Assembly: GCF_000340965.1 (NCBI RefSeq) | Contig: NZ_ANAY01000028.1 | Span: 23,354 to 87,353 of the forward strand | DNA from: Nocardiopsis kunsanensis DSM 44524 | GTDB taxonomy: Bacteria; Actinomycetota; Actinomycetes; Streptosporangiales; Streptosporangiaceae | Reading direction: 5' to 3' | Length of the DNA stretch: 64,000 nt | Shown: one piece after another, positions 32,804 to 41,902 of the stretch | Position numbering within the stretch: the stretch's first letter is position 1 | How the letters are laid out: every line of letters starts with the position of its first letter | The notes under the pieces: generated by a model | Seen by the model: only the letters and a program-made list of their open reading frames with translations | What the model was told of the DNA's origin: nothing | The model's database searches: none | Translations under genes and position numbers: made by a program

Positions 32804-35127
32804 ACCTCTGCCCTCCCGGGGCTGTTCCGGCGGTCGGTGGCGGCACGGGCCAGGAGCGCGCCGACCGAGTTCAGGGCGGGTACGGCGCGTTCGGGGTCCA
32901 GGGGAAGGGACACTGTCCCGGTGGGCGGGACGGCGCGGGTGGCGGCGGTCCCGATCTGACGGCGTTCGGGTGCGGCGAAGGCACCGAAGGTACGGCGCAG
33001 CAACGGGAGAACGGCGGCGAAACGTTCCGGGGCGAGCCCGGTCAGCCAGGTGTCGATGAGGTCGAGGAGGCGCTCGTCGTGGACCAGGATCAGCCCGCTG
33101 CCCTGGAGGAAGCCCTCGAGCCAGGCGGCGGCGCGTGCGGGGTCGATCCCTGGTGACATGGTGCGGGCCAGGCGCCGGCGGAGGGTGTCGCGGTCGAGTT
33201 CGTCGGCGTCGTTGAGGATGCGGTCGAGGCGTCCGGCCACACGTCCGGGAAGACGGTCGTCACCGGCGTGCGCGGCGAGGGTCGCGGTCCAGGTGCGGAG
33301 CGGTTCTTCGCCCAGGAGGGTGACGGCGTGGTGGGTGTGGTCGACGAGTGTGGCCATGTGGGCCGCCGCGTCGTCGTCGAGCCCGTGCAGTGCGGGTGGG
33401 AGGCCCGCGCACACTCGGCGCAGCAACCCTTCGGCGACGGTCCTCAGCTGGGCGCCCTCGGTACGGCGCACGTCGCCGTAACGTCCGGCACGAGCCAGAG
33501 GCGGCAGGGCGGCCATGAGTCCGGTGACGTCTCCATCGGTGGCGGCGCGGTCGGTCAACCGGGCGAGCACGGTGGGCAGGGCGCTGTCGAGGCCTGCGAG
33601 CAGGCACTGTTCGGTGAGTGCGGTGACACCGCGCAGATCGGCCCGGCCGGCGAGGTCGACCAGACGTGCGGCGGCGGCCTCCTCGACGGTGGCGCCCCAG
33701 CGGGCGGCCTCGATGAGGGCGACATCCATCTCGGGTTCCCAGCGCAACCTCCAGGCCTCCCGGAAGGTCCCGCGGTGGGAGCCCTCGGGTGTGCGGGGCA
33801 CGCCCCATTCCACGTCGAGGATCCGGAGCCGGTGCAGGAGCACACCGCGTTCCCGGTGGCTCTCCTTGCGCAGGTCGAGGTCGAGGTCGCGGATGAAGGG
33901 TTCGGCCTTGAGACGCAGGCGGCGGCGCTGTGCTGCCAGGTCGCGTTGGAGCGGCACCATCGGAACGGTGTCGGGGACCGAACCCATGCGTTCGCCGAGG
34001 GCGAGCCGACCGTGTACGAGGGCGGCCCGTGTCTCCTCCCCCTCGCACAGGACACCGGTGAGGGCCTCGCGGACCTCATCGAGCCCGGCGAGAGGCCGTC
34101 CCCGTAGGGCGGCGAGGGACTCGGCGAGACGGACCCCCTCGATCACGTGCGCGGAGGAGACCGCCCGGTCCTCGTCCTGGCGCAGGACCCGGGCCGCGTC
34201 GGTGAGCCACCGGTGCACGGGACGGTCGGGCGCGGTGAACAGGTGGTGGTACCAACCGGGTGCGCTCACCCCCGCCCGGTACCCCGCGGCGGTGGCCAGA
34301 CGCCCGTGGGTCCAGGGCACCCACGTGGCGTCGACCTTGGTCCTGGGCAGGCCCTTGAGCAGGGCCGTGTCGGCCTTGACGGTGTGGCGGGCCGTCTCGT
34401 GGACGGCAGGGGCGTGCCAGGCACCGCAGACGACGGCGACACGGTGGTGCCCGGCGCGCAGGGTGGCGCGCAGTACCTGGCGCATGTGGGCCTCACGGCG
34501 CTGGTTGCGCACGCCCCCGGGCCCGATCTCGGCGCGGACGGCCGCCATGGCCTCCTGGATCGCGGGGAACGGGGAAGGCTCACCGTCACCGCGCTGTTCG
34601 ACGACGTCGTCCCACCAGCGTTCGGTGTCGTCGTAGCCGGCGGCGCGGGCGAGCACCCCGAGCGGGTCGGCCCGGGTGTGTTCCGGGTCGGTCTCTTCGC
34701 CCGGGGGTTCCTCTCCCGGTTCCCTCTCCCCCGGGGTCTCCTCGTCCGGAGCTCCCGCGCCCAGGTCCGGTCGCCCCGGCTCCTCTGCCAGGGTGTGGGC
34801 GGCGGGCAGGTCGCAGAAGCGCACTTCCACGCCGTGGTCGACGGCGTAGCGCAGCGCCACCCACTCCGGGGAGAAGGACGCGAACGGCCAGAACGCCCAT
34901 CCGCCCGTACCACTCCCGGTCTCCCGGCCGGCGCGGTGGACGAGCAGGGCAACGGGCGGTTCGAGCTCCCCTGCCAAGTGGAGGAGGGCGTCGGCCTCCG
35001 GCGGCCCCTCGATGAGGACCGCCTCGGGGCGCAGGCGTTCCAGCTCGGCCCGGACCGCACGTGCGGACCCGGGGCCGTGGTGGCGCACCCCGAGGACCCG
35101 GACTCCTCCGGTGTCGAAGGCCGGCAT
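32800..35127 (-). CDS. DUF5682 family protein (775 aa)
   Basis: The N-terminal domain begins VRVLGVRHHGPGSARAVRAEL, then EAVLIEGPPEADALL, GWAFWPFASFSPEWVALRYA and VAVVCGAWHAPAVHE; paired His and Glu residues in this layout resemble the TraB/ChaN/EreA-type fold, so a metal-dependent or esterase-like activity is possible (inference). A Glu/Pro-rich insert lies at about residues 115-150. The C-terminal 400 residues are helical and repeat-like. Known only as a member of SWIM/MoxR/VWA gene groups. Its start shares one base with the MoxR stop (TGATG overlap), so translation is coupled. Confidence 0.88.
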   Translation of the reverse strand: MPAFDTGGVRVLGVRHHGPGSARAVRAELERLRPEAVLIEGPPEADALLHLAGELEPPVALLVHRAGRETGSGTGGWAFWPFASFSPEWVALRYAVDHGVEVRFCDLPAAHTLAEEPGRPDLGAGAPDEETPGEREPGEEPPGEETDPEHTRADPLGVLARAAGYDDTERWWDDVVEQRGDGEPSPFPAIQEAMAAVRAEIGPGGVRNQRREAHMRQVLRATLRAGHHRVAVVCGAWHAPAVHETARHTVKADTALLKGLPRTKVDATWVPWTHGRLATAAGYRAGVSAPGWYHHLFTAPDRPVHRWLTDAARVLRQDEDRAVSSAHVIEGVRLAESLAALRGRPLAGLDEVREALTGVLCEGEETRAALVHGRLALGERMGSVPDTVPMVPLQRDLAAQRRRLRLKAEPFIRDLDLDLRKESHRERGVLLHRLRILDVEWGVPRTPEGSHRGTFREAWRLRWEPEMDVALIEAARWGATVEEAAAARLVDLAGRADLRGVTALTEQCLLAGLDSALPTVLARLTDRAATDGDVTGLMAALPPLARAGRYGDVRRTEGAQLRTVAEGLLRRVCAGLPPALHGLDDDAAAHMATLVDHTHHAVTLLGEEPLRTWTATLAAHAGDDRLPGRVAGRLDRILNDADELDRDTLRRRLARTMSPGIDPARAAAWLEGFLQGSGLILVHDERLLDLIDTWLTGLAPERFAAVLPLLRRTFGAFAAPERRQIGTAATRAVPPTGTVSLPLDPERAVPALNSVGALLARAATDRRNSPGRAEV

Positions 35128-36236
35128 CAGGCGTCCACCTCACGGCAGGCCCGGTAGAACTCGCCCCAGCCGTCGCGGTCACGGGCGACGGTCTCCAGGT
35201 ACTCGCGCCAGGCCACACCGTCGGAGACCCGGTCCTGCACCACCGCGCCCCGGATCCCCGCGGCGATGTCGGCGGGACGCAGCTGCCCGTCGCCGAAATG
35301 GGCGGACAGGGCGATGCCATTGGTCACGACCGAGATCGCCTCGGCCGTGCTGAGGGTGCCGCTGGGTGATTTGACCTTGGCCGATCCGTCCTCCGTGGCA
35401 CCGGCGCGCAGCTCCCGGAAAACGGTGACCACCCGCCTGATCTCGGTGAGGCTGGTGGCGACCTCCGGCAACTGCAGGGACCGGCCGAGCTGATCCACCC
35501 GCCGGGTGACGATGTCGACCTCCTCCTCAGCGGTGTCGGGCACCGGCAGCACCACGGTGTTGAAGCGGCGGCGCAGGGCGCTGGAGAGGTCGTTGACGCC
35601 GCGGTCCCGGTCGTTCGCGGTCGCGATGAGGTTGAAGCCCCGGCGGGCCTGCACCTCGGTACCGAGTTCGGGGACGGGCAAGGACTTCTCCGAGAGCACG
35701 GTGATGAGGCCGTCCTGGACCTCGGAGGGCATGCGGGTGAGTTCCTCGACGCGGGCGAGCGCCCCTCGGGACATGGCGTTCATGACGGGTCCGGGGACGA
35801 GCGCGGCCTCACTGGGGCCCTCGGCCAGCAGGCGGGCGTAGTTCCAGCCGTAGCGCACCGCTTCTTCGGAGGTGCCCGCCGTTCCCTGCACGAGGAGGGT
35901 GGAGTCCCCGCAGACGGCCGCGGCCAGATGTTCGGACAGCCAGGTCTTGGCTGTTCCGGGCACACCGATGAGCAGTAGTGCGCGGTCGGTGGCCAGGGTC
36001 GCTACGGCGGTCTCGACGACGCGGCGGGCGCCGATGTACTTCGGGGTGATCTCGGTGCCGTCCTCCAGAGTGGTGCCGAGCAGGTAGTCGACGACGGCGT
36101 GCGGGGAGAGGCGCCATCCCTGGGGGCGGGTGCGGGTGTCGGCTGCGGCGAGGGCACCGAGCTCGTCGGCGTGGGTCTGTTCGGCGTGGGGGCGCAGCGC
36201 CCGGATCGTGTCGGTGGTCTCGGCTGTGGCGGTCAA
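35127..36236 (-). CDS. MoxR-type AAA+ ATPase
   Basis: The 369-residue product is the ATPase of the cassette. Walker A is LLIGVPGTAKTWLSEHL (about residue 91), Walker B region GALARVEELTRMPSEVQDGL (the DE pair appears as VEE), sensor 1 FNLIATANDRDRGVN and the arginine finger region SSALRRRFNTVVLP. A lid domain follows. MoxR ATPases act as chaperones that mature or remodel VWA-bound client proteins. It starts one base after the DUF5691 stop side boundary, i.e. directly adjacent. Confidence 0.93.
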   Translation of the reverse strand: MTATAETTDTIRALRPHAEQTHADELGALAAADTRTRPQGWRLSPHAVVDYLLGTTLEDGTEITPKYIGARRVVETAVATLATDRALLLIGVPGTAKTWLSEHLAAAVCGDSTLLVQGTAGTSEEAVRYGWNYARLLAEGPSEAALVPGPVMNAMSRGALARVEELTRMPSEVQDGLITVLSEKSLPVPELGTEVQARRGFNLIATANDRDRGVNDLSSALRRRFNTVVLPVPDTAEEEVDIVTRRVDQLGRSLQLPEVATSLTEIRRVVTVFRELRAGATEDGSAKVKSPSGTLSTAEAISVVTNGIALSAHFGDGQLRPADIAAGIRGAVVQDRVSDGVAWREYLETVARDRDGWGEFYRACREVDA

Positions 36237-37739
36237 CTACAGCTCCCTTTTCATGGCACGGCGGAAACGGACGGTGTCGCGGGTGTCGAGGTAGAGGCTC
36301 CGGTCCTCAGGGCTGAGGCCGGGTGGGTCCGGAGGCAGGTGGTCGAGGTGCTCGGGCGGCAGGTACTCGGCTGCGGCATCGCAGAGTGCGCGGTAACCGC
36401 CCCTGTTGCGGGGATTCAGAAGCATTCTCGTAGCTGCCACCGACAATTCCGGGGTCCACGGGCCGTCGGCCGCACGCAGGAGGTGACCGGCGTCGTTGAG
36501 GTCTTCGGTGCGGCTCAGGGCCTGTTGCACCCAGGCACAGCGTTCGCCGAGCGGGAGCGGGCGCAGCAGGGCGGGCAGTTGGAGGACCCGCCGGTCCCGG
36601 GTGGCGCGGGCGAGGTGACCGCCCACGTCGGGACCGAGCGTGGACAGCAGCGCCCGGCCCCATTCCGCCGACCCCTGGAACCCTGCGGCGTTGACGAGTG
36701 CGTCGTGCACGTCGGTACGGCCGGAACGTTCCACCCGGGCCAGCACACGTGCGGGGTCGGGGTCCACGAGTGCGGTCCACACGTCGAGCGGGGCGTGGGT
36801 GATGAGCGCCCACAGGCGCTCGGAGCGTGCGGCATCGGTGTCACCGGATCTTCCGGGTGCAGCCAGGGCGAGGTCGCGCAGGAGCCGGGGCCGGCCGGGG
36901 CCGATACCGCCCACCCGCACCTCCCCCCGGGGGCCGGTGCTGACCAGGGCCCGCACGTACCCCCGCAGACGGTCGGCGTGGGTGCTGTCGGGCAGACGGC
37001 TGAGCAGGGACAGTGCGAGCCCGCGGACCCCGGCGGCGCGATCGGTGAGGGCTGCTGCCAGGACTTCCTCGTCATCGGTGGTGAGGCCGTGGGACAGGAC
37101 CGACAACAGGGAGCGCCGCCGTTCGGCCACGGGATCGGCGCGCAGGGCCTCGGCCACCCGCCCGCGTGCGTCTGCGGGGTCGGTACGCCGCAGGGCTGCC
37201 AGGGCACGTCGGCGTTCCGGTGGCTCGCCGTGTTCCCAGACCTTCGGGTCGAAGTGTGCGGCGGCGCTGTGGGAGCCGAGGTAGTGCCAGGTGTTGCGGA
37301 ACCGGGCCAGCCAGTGTCCGTGAGCACCGACGGCGGCGGCCAGGGCGGGGCGGAGTTCGCTGTCGCGGGCGCCCCGGTCGAGCAGTGCGGGCAGGTGGAC
37401 GGCGGGGACCCGGCGTCCTGCGCGGGCCACGAGGTCCAGCCATTCGGGCAGCAGGGTGGGCCGGGCGGTGAGGATCTCGGTGAGGTGGTGTGCGGCTGCC
37501 GCGTCGACCTCGGGGACTCCGTCGTCCGGGGCTGGGTCCAGGGGCTCGGCGGTGTGCGGTGTGTGTCCGGCGGTCCGCCGTACCGCGGCGAGTGCCGCGC
37601 GGTCGAGCAGGGCAGCGGGACCGTGGAGGTCCTCGGCCCCGGGCCCGGGCAGGGCGGGGGTGTCGGGGACCGCGCGCCGGGCGGTGCCGACGAGCGCGGC
37701 GGGGAGCAGCTGCCCCCACGGATCGGTGGTCGTGCTCAC
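36237..37739 (-). CDS. DUF5691 family protein (500 aa)
   Basis: The product is rich in Arg, Ala and Leu helices with repeat-like spacing (ARGRVAEALRADPVAERRRSLL, DDEEVLAAALTDRAAGVRG), consistent with a HEAT-like solenoid. It starts MSTTTDPWGQLLPAALVGTARR and ends RFRRAMKREL. The combination of position between a SWIM protein and a MoxR ATPase and the start WxxLLPAALVGTxRR is what identifies DUF5691. A scaffold role for the cassette is inference. It lies directly upstream of the MoxR gene with no gap. Confidence 0.85.
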   Translation of the reverse strand: MSTTTDPWGQLLPAALVGTARRAVPDTPALPGPGAEDLHGPAALLDRAALAAVRRTAGHTPHTAEPLDPAPDDGVPEVDAAAAHHLTEILTARPTLLPEWLDLVARAGRRVPAVHLPALLDRGARDSELRPALAAAVGAHGHWLARFRNTWHYLGSHSAAAHFDPKVWEHGEPPERRRALAALRRTDPADARGRVAEALRADPVAERRRSLLSVLSHGLTTDDEEVLAAALTDRAAGVRGLALSLLSRLPDSTHADRLRGYVRALVSTGPRGEVRVGGIGPGRPRLLRDLALAAPGRSGDTDAARSERLWALITHAPLDVWTALVDPDPARVLARVERSGRTDVHDALVNAAGFQGSAEWGRALLSTLGPDVGGHLARATRDRRVLQLPALLRPLPLGERCAWVQQALSRTEDLNDAGHLLRAADGPWTPELSVAATRMLLNPRNRGGYRALCDAAAEYLPPEHLDHLPPDPPGLSPEDRSLYLDTRDTVRFRRAMKREL

Positions 37740-37856
37740 GTGCGGGTCCTCCTCGTCGGCCCGGTGCCGGGGCCGTTCTCTCCTACGGGTCCTCGTCCCG
37801 GGGCAGCGGGTCCCGTCACGTGCGGGCCCTCGCCGCCACCCGGGCTCGGGGCGCGG

Positions 37857-39161
37857 TCACAGAGGGACCGTCGGGGCGTCCTGGGGCCACACGGTCAGGG
37901 GCGTGAATCCGTCCCTCGGCGACCACTCCCCCGCGACGGTCGCAGGACGACCGCCGGTCACGGCCAGCAGTTTCCAGGGGCCGGGGGTTCCCAAGGGCAG
38001 TGCGTCACCGGACCGGTCGGCGAGGTACCAGTCCTCCCCGCGGCGGGCGGGAACCACCCGGGCGAGCACGGCGAGGGAGCCGTGCATCCAGGGGTCCTCG
38101 GCCAGTTGCGCTGCGTGGTTGTCGAGCGCCCCGGCGACCGTGGAGCCCGGCGGCACGGGCGCGGGTCCCGGCGCACCGGTGCTGACCTCCGTGGCTCGGC
38201 GTCGGTCCGGGTAGAGCGCAAGCTCCGCCTCGATCTCGGTGCCCGACGTCGGCCCGGGGCCGAGGGCGTCCGGTTCCCGGGCGTGGGCCAGGGTCATGAC
38301 GGTGCATCCGTGCGTGCGGCCGCGCAGCCACACCCGCCGGCTCTTCACACCCGTTGCGGGGTCGCTGGTCTCGTTCCGGGCCAGGACGGTCCATGTGTCG
38401 GTGGTGCGTTCCCCGGAGGCGAGGACCTCGTCGGTACGGGTGCTCACCCCGGCTCTGGTGTGCACGGCCGCCCGCAGGCCGTCGGGGAGGTGCTCGCGGA
38501 CGCGGTGGGCCTCGGCGAGCAGGTGCAGGTACGCGAACCGTTCGAGTACTCGTGTCGGCCAGTCGCGGTGCCGGGCCAGGGCCGGCAGCTCGGAGACGAG
38601 TGCCGCGGCCCCGGCGGCCTTGGCGTCCACGAGGCGTTCGGCCATGCGGTCCCAATGGGCGTAATCGCGGCCGGGCACCCCGGAGAGGCCCGACTCGACC
38701 TGGTCGCGCAGCCACAGGGACAACTCGGCGAGTCCCTCTGCGACGGCGCGGTCCCGTTCCCTGCGGGTGGCCTCGGCACGGGCCGGGTCGGGGACGGCGC
38801 GGCGGGCCCGGTTCGCTGCGCGGCGGTTGATCCAGCGGCCGACCCGCTCGGGGGCTTCCCCGGTCTCGGAGAGTTCACCGCCGACCCACCGGGCGAGCAG
38901 GCCGAGCACGTGTTTGCAGGGGGTCTTGCGACTGGGGCAGGAGCACTTGTACGCGGGGGCCTCCTCCGCGTCCACGTGCACGGCCACGGTGTAGCTCCGG
39001 TCGCCACTGCCCCGGAACTCCCCCCACACGACGAGGGCTTCGCCGGGCAGGAGGCCGGCGTACTGCCAAGCATCGGCGGCGGAGGTCTTTCGGGCGGCCT
39101 TCCACGACGAGGCGTCCGGCGCCAGGCCCCGGACGTCGTCGATGCTCCATCGATCGTTCAC
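37857..39161 (-). CDS. SWIM zinc-finger protein, first gene of the MoxR-type cassette
   Basis: The 434-residue product has a SWIM finger CSCPSRKTPCKHVLGLLARW (CxCx7CxH, about residue 74), preceded by the beta-strand region YTVAVHVDAEEAPAY. SWIM domains bind DNA or proteins through zinc. The remaining 330 residues have no recognised domain. It is separated from the DUF5691 gene by 117 bases, which is the largest gap in the cassette, and its start is followed upstream by an AT-rich promoter-like region. Confidence 0.92.
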   Translation of the reverse strand: MNDRWSIDDVRGLAPDASSWKAARKTSAADAWQYAGLLPGEALVVWGEFRGSGDRSYTVAVHVDAEEAPAYKCSCPSRKTPCKHVLGLLARWVGGELSETGEAPERVGRWINRRAANRARRAVPDPARAEATRRERDRAVAEGLAELSLWLRDQVESGLSGVPGRDYAHWDRMAERLVDAKAAGAAALVSELPALARHRDWPTRVLERFAYLHLLAEAHRVREHLPDGLRAAVHTRAGVSTRTDEVLASGERTTDTWTVLARNETSDPATGVKSRRVWLRGRTHGCTVMTLAHAREPDALGPGPTSGTEIEAELALYPDRRRATEVSTGAPGPAPVPPGSTVAGALDNHAAQLAEDPWMHGSLAVLARVVPARRGEDWYLADRSGDALPLGTPGPWKLLAVTGGRPATVAGEWSPRDGFTPLTVWPQDAPTVPL

Positions 39162-39524
39162 AGGAGAAGACTAAGGACGGGCACCGACAAAATCGTGGTG
39201 CTTTCCACCCCCGAGACACCGGTTTCCATAATGTCGTAGTCGTCTGCCACACTACGCCGCCCTCGCTGCCGCACCGAGTACGCGAAGCGACCTCAGAGCG
39301 AAAAACCGCGCACAAAGGGAATAATCCCGCGAATGGCTATCGCTCTTTTCCCGAACACATTGAAAGCGATCCCATTCTGCTCTTAGAATTCCACGAACGG
39401 CATGGTACTGCTCCGCACGTACCCGGCCCGGACGCGGCGGTCCCCGCTCCCCCTTCCACATCACCGCAGCGATGCCCATCTCCTCGAAGGGAGGGAAGCG
39501 GCCCACCCGGGTTCCGCACACCTG
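39162..39524. other. AT-rich intergenic region between the cassette and the P450 gene
   Basis: About 360 bases hold no gene. The part from 39170 to 39400 is markedly AT-rich and should carry the promoters of both divergent units. A good promoter for the rightward P450 gene is listed separately. Confidence 0.5.
39360..39389 (+). promoter_or_regulatory. Sigma-70-type promoter upstream of the P450 gene
   Basis: TTGAAA (39360-39365) and TAGAAT (39384-39389) are separated by 18 bases, a close match to the housekeeping consensus. Transcription would start near 39396, about 130 bases before the chosen start codon; an in-frame ATG at 39402 would be almost leaderless. Confidence 0.7.
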
Positions 39525-40895
39525 ATGACGAGCACCCGACCCTACGGCGAACACGTCCCCGCCCCCGGCTGCCCCACGCAGTACACCCGGCTGTACGAGC
39601 CGATCCCGGAATCAGGGCGCGACGCGCTCTGGGCGCGGCTGCGCGAGGAGCACGGCTCCGTCGCCCCGGTCGAGATCGAACCGGGCGTACGCGTGTGGCT
39701 GCTGCTCGGTTACCAGGAGAACCTCGCGGTCCTGCAGCAACCGCACGTGTTCAGCCGTGACACGCGACGCTGGCGCGAGGTCGTCGAGGGCCGCGTCGAC
39801 CTGTCACGCCCCTCGTTCTCCTGGCGCCCCAACGCCCTCTACGCCGACGGTGCCGAGCACACACGCCTGCGCACCCCCATCGTCGACGCCCTCGGCCGGG
39901 TCGACATGGCCACGACGGAACGCACGGTACGCCGCATCGCCGACGAACTCGTGGACTCCTTCATCGCAGACGGCCGCGCCGATCTCGTCTCGAGTTACGC
40001 CGCGCACCTGCCGGTCCTGGTGGTCAACAGCCTCTACGGGCTCCCCGACAGCTACGGGCACATGCTCGGCGACATCACCTCCATCGTGTTCGACCAGGAC
40101 GCCAAGCGCGGTGAGGAGGGTGTGGCACGCATGCACCAGTACTTCGCCGGTCTGGTCGCACGCAAACGCAACCGTCCCGGGCAGGACCTGGTGTCGTGGA
40201 TGCTGCAGCACCCGATCGGGCTCAGCGACAACGAGGTCGCCCACCAGGCGGCCCTGATCAACAACTCCAGCCACATGGCCAGCACACACCTCATCGGTAA
40301 CACGATGTGGACGCTGCTGACCGACTCGCGCATCCGCACCGCGCACACCGAGGCGCTGGTCCCGGTACAGGCCCTTCTCGACCACGTCATGTGGAGCAAC
40401 ACACCGTTCCAGACCCTGCTGGGCCGGATCGCTCTGCAGGACACCCGTCTCGGCAACGCGCAGATACGCGCGGGCGACGCCCTGCTCCTCGGTTTCGCCC
40501 CGGCCCACCTCGATCCGTCCGTCCAGCGCGACGACCACGGGAGCGACACCGGGATCGCAGGCGGCAGCCGGGCCCACCTCATGTTCGGCGCGGGACCCCA
40601 CGCCTGCCCGGGGCGGGAGCTGGCCCGCATGATCGCATCGACGGCCCTCTCCGTGCTGCACGAGCGCCTGTCCGGGCTGCGGCTCGAGGTGGCACCGGAA
40701 CAGCTGCGCTGGACGCAGTCCCCGTTCCTGCGCGGGCTGAACGAGCTCCCGGTCACGTTCGTGCCCGCCGCGCCCAAAGGGCCGCAGGAGCCCGACCCGG
40801 CCCCCCGGCCCCGGAGGACAGCGACAACCGGCCCGGAGGAACCCGAGGACCTCCTGGACCGGCTGCTCAACTGGTGGCGCGGCCTGCGCGGATGA
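39525..40895 (+). CDS. Cytochrome P450-like protein lacking the canonical ExxR and acid-alcohol motifs
   Basis: The 456-residue product keeps the heme-thiolate loop MFGAGPHACPGRELARM (Cys about residue 362) and the general P450 layout. The I-helix, normally AGHETT before xxLIGN, reads SSHMAS before THLIGN, so the Glu/Thr proton-relay pair is Met/Ala. The K-helix ExxR is replaced by DHVM in LLDHVMWSNTP. CYP157-type P450s of streptomycetes also lack ExxR, so this may be a relative (family knowledge). A charged tail of about 45 residues ends NWWRGLRG. No redox partner gene is adjacent. ATG 39525 is preferred over an upstream ATG at 39402 because the extra 41 residues look non-native. Confidence 0.88.
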   Translation: MTSTRPYGEHVPAPGCPTQYTRLYEPIPESGRDALWARLREEHGSVAPVEIEPGVRVWLLLGYQENLAVLQQPHVFSRDTRRWREVVEGRVDLSRPSFSWRPNALYADGAEHTRLRTPIVDALGRVDMATTERTVRRIADELVDSFIADGRADLVSSYAAHLPVLVVNSLYGLPDSYGHMLGDITSIVFDQDAKRGEEGVARMHQYFAGLVARKRNRPGQDLVSWMLQHPIGLSDNEVAHQAALINNSSHMASTHLIGNTMWTLLTDSRIRTAHTEALVPVQALLDHVMWSNTPFQTLLGRIALQDTRLGNAQIRAGDALLLGFAPAHLDPSVQRDDHGSDTGIAGGSRAHLMFGAGPHACPGRELARMIASTALSVLHERLSGLRLEVAPEQLRWTQSPFLRGLNELPVTFVPAAPKGPQEPDPAPRPRRTATTGPEEPEDLLDRLLNWWRGLRG

Positions 40896-40925
40896 ATCCG
40901 CACCGCGACGGCTGCGCCATCGGGG

Positions 40926-41888
40926 TCAGGAGCCCAGCTCCCGGACCGGCCCGGAGAGCTCGTCCTCGAAGAAGCGGAAGAACCCTTCCGGATCCGGACC
41001 GGCGTTGATCAGGCACAGGTGGTCGAATCCGGCGTCGACGAAACCGCGCACCGCTGCCACGTGCCGCTCGGGGTCGGGTCCGTACCCGAAGGCCTCGGCC
41101 ATGTCCTCCTCACAGACCGTCTCGGTGGCGGCCGCGAAATTGACCGGGTTGGGCAGCTCGGACTGCACCTTCCAGCCGGTCAGCCCGAACCTGAACTGCT
41201 TCCGGGCCGACGCCAGGGCCGCTCCGTCGTCGCTCGCCCAGGCCAGCGGCACCTCGCCGTAGGCGGGGCCGGTACCGCCCTTGCGCCTGTAGGTACCGGT
41301 GAGTGTGTCGTCGGCTTCCGTGGCGAACAGACCGTCGCCGAGCTCGGCCGCCAGGCCCGCTGCGCGCTCACCTCCGGCGGCGACGACGATCTCCGGCAAC
41401 CGCTCCGGCAGGTCGAAGATGCGCGCGTCCTCCAGATCGATGTGTTTGCCCTCGTAGGACCGGTAACCGCCGCTCCACAGCAACCGGATGATCTCGATCG
41501 CCTCGCGGAGCATCTCGTGGCGTGTGGTCACACTCGGCCACCCCGCACCGATCACGTGCTCGTTGAGGCGTTCGCCCGAGCCGACCCCGAGGGTGAAACG
41601 CCCCTCGGACAACAGAGCGGTGGTCGCGGCGGCCTGCGCCACCATCGCCGGATGTTGGCGTACGGTCGGGCAGACCACGCCGCTGACCAGCTCGATCCGC
41701 TCGGTACGTTCGGCCATCGCCGCGAGCATCGACCACACGTACCCCGAGTGCCCCTGATCTTCCAGCCAGGGGTGGAAGTGGTCGCTGACCTCCACGAAAT
41801 CGAACCCGGCGCGTTCGGCACGTACCGCCTGCTCCACGATCTCGCGGGGACCGAACCCCTCGGCGAACAGTTTGAATCCGACCTTCAT
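40926..41888 (-). CDS. F420-dependent LLM-class oxidoreductase
   Basis: The 320-residue product is a luciferase-like TIM-barrel enzyme of the group related to F420-dependent glucose-6-phosphate dehydrogenase. FVEVSDHFHPWLEDQGHSGYVWSML, ELVSGVVCPTVRQHPAMVAQAAAT, GRFTLGVGSGERLNEHV and FDHLCLINAGPDPEGFFRFF are typical. It binds deazaflavin F420 in the cytoplasm; the substrate is not determined by sequence. It ends 30 bases from the convergent P450 gene and starts 14 bases after the catalase stop, in the same direction. Confidence 0.92.
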   Translation of the reverse strand: MKVGFKLFAEGFGPREIVEQAVRAERAGFDFVEVSDHFHPWLEDQGHSGYVWSMLAAMAERTERIELVSGVVCPTVRQHPAMVAQAAATTALLSEGRFTLGVGSGERLNEHVIGAGWPSVTTRHEMLREAIEIIRLLWSGGYRSYEGKHIDLEDARIFDLPERLPEIVVAAGGERAAGLAAELGDGLFATEADDTLTGTYRRKGGTGPAYGEVPLAWASDDGAALASARKQFRFGLTGWKVQSELPNPVNFAAATETVCEEDMAEAFGYGPDPERHVAAVRGFVDAGFDHLCLINAGPDPEGFFRFFEDELSGPVRELGS

Positions 41889-41902
41889 GAGCTACCCTTC
41901 GA

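Noticed and set aside
31658..39161. BREX, CBASS or other named defence system
   Set aside because: There is no methylase, nuclease, cyclase or phosphatase of those systems; only the MoxR-VWA logic is shared with some predicted conflict systems.
36099..39239. 1046-codon plus-strand open frame
   Set aside because: It is the shadow of the DUF5691 and SWIM genes on the opposite strand, with Gly/Val/Gln-rich low-complexity content.
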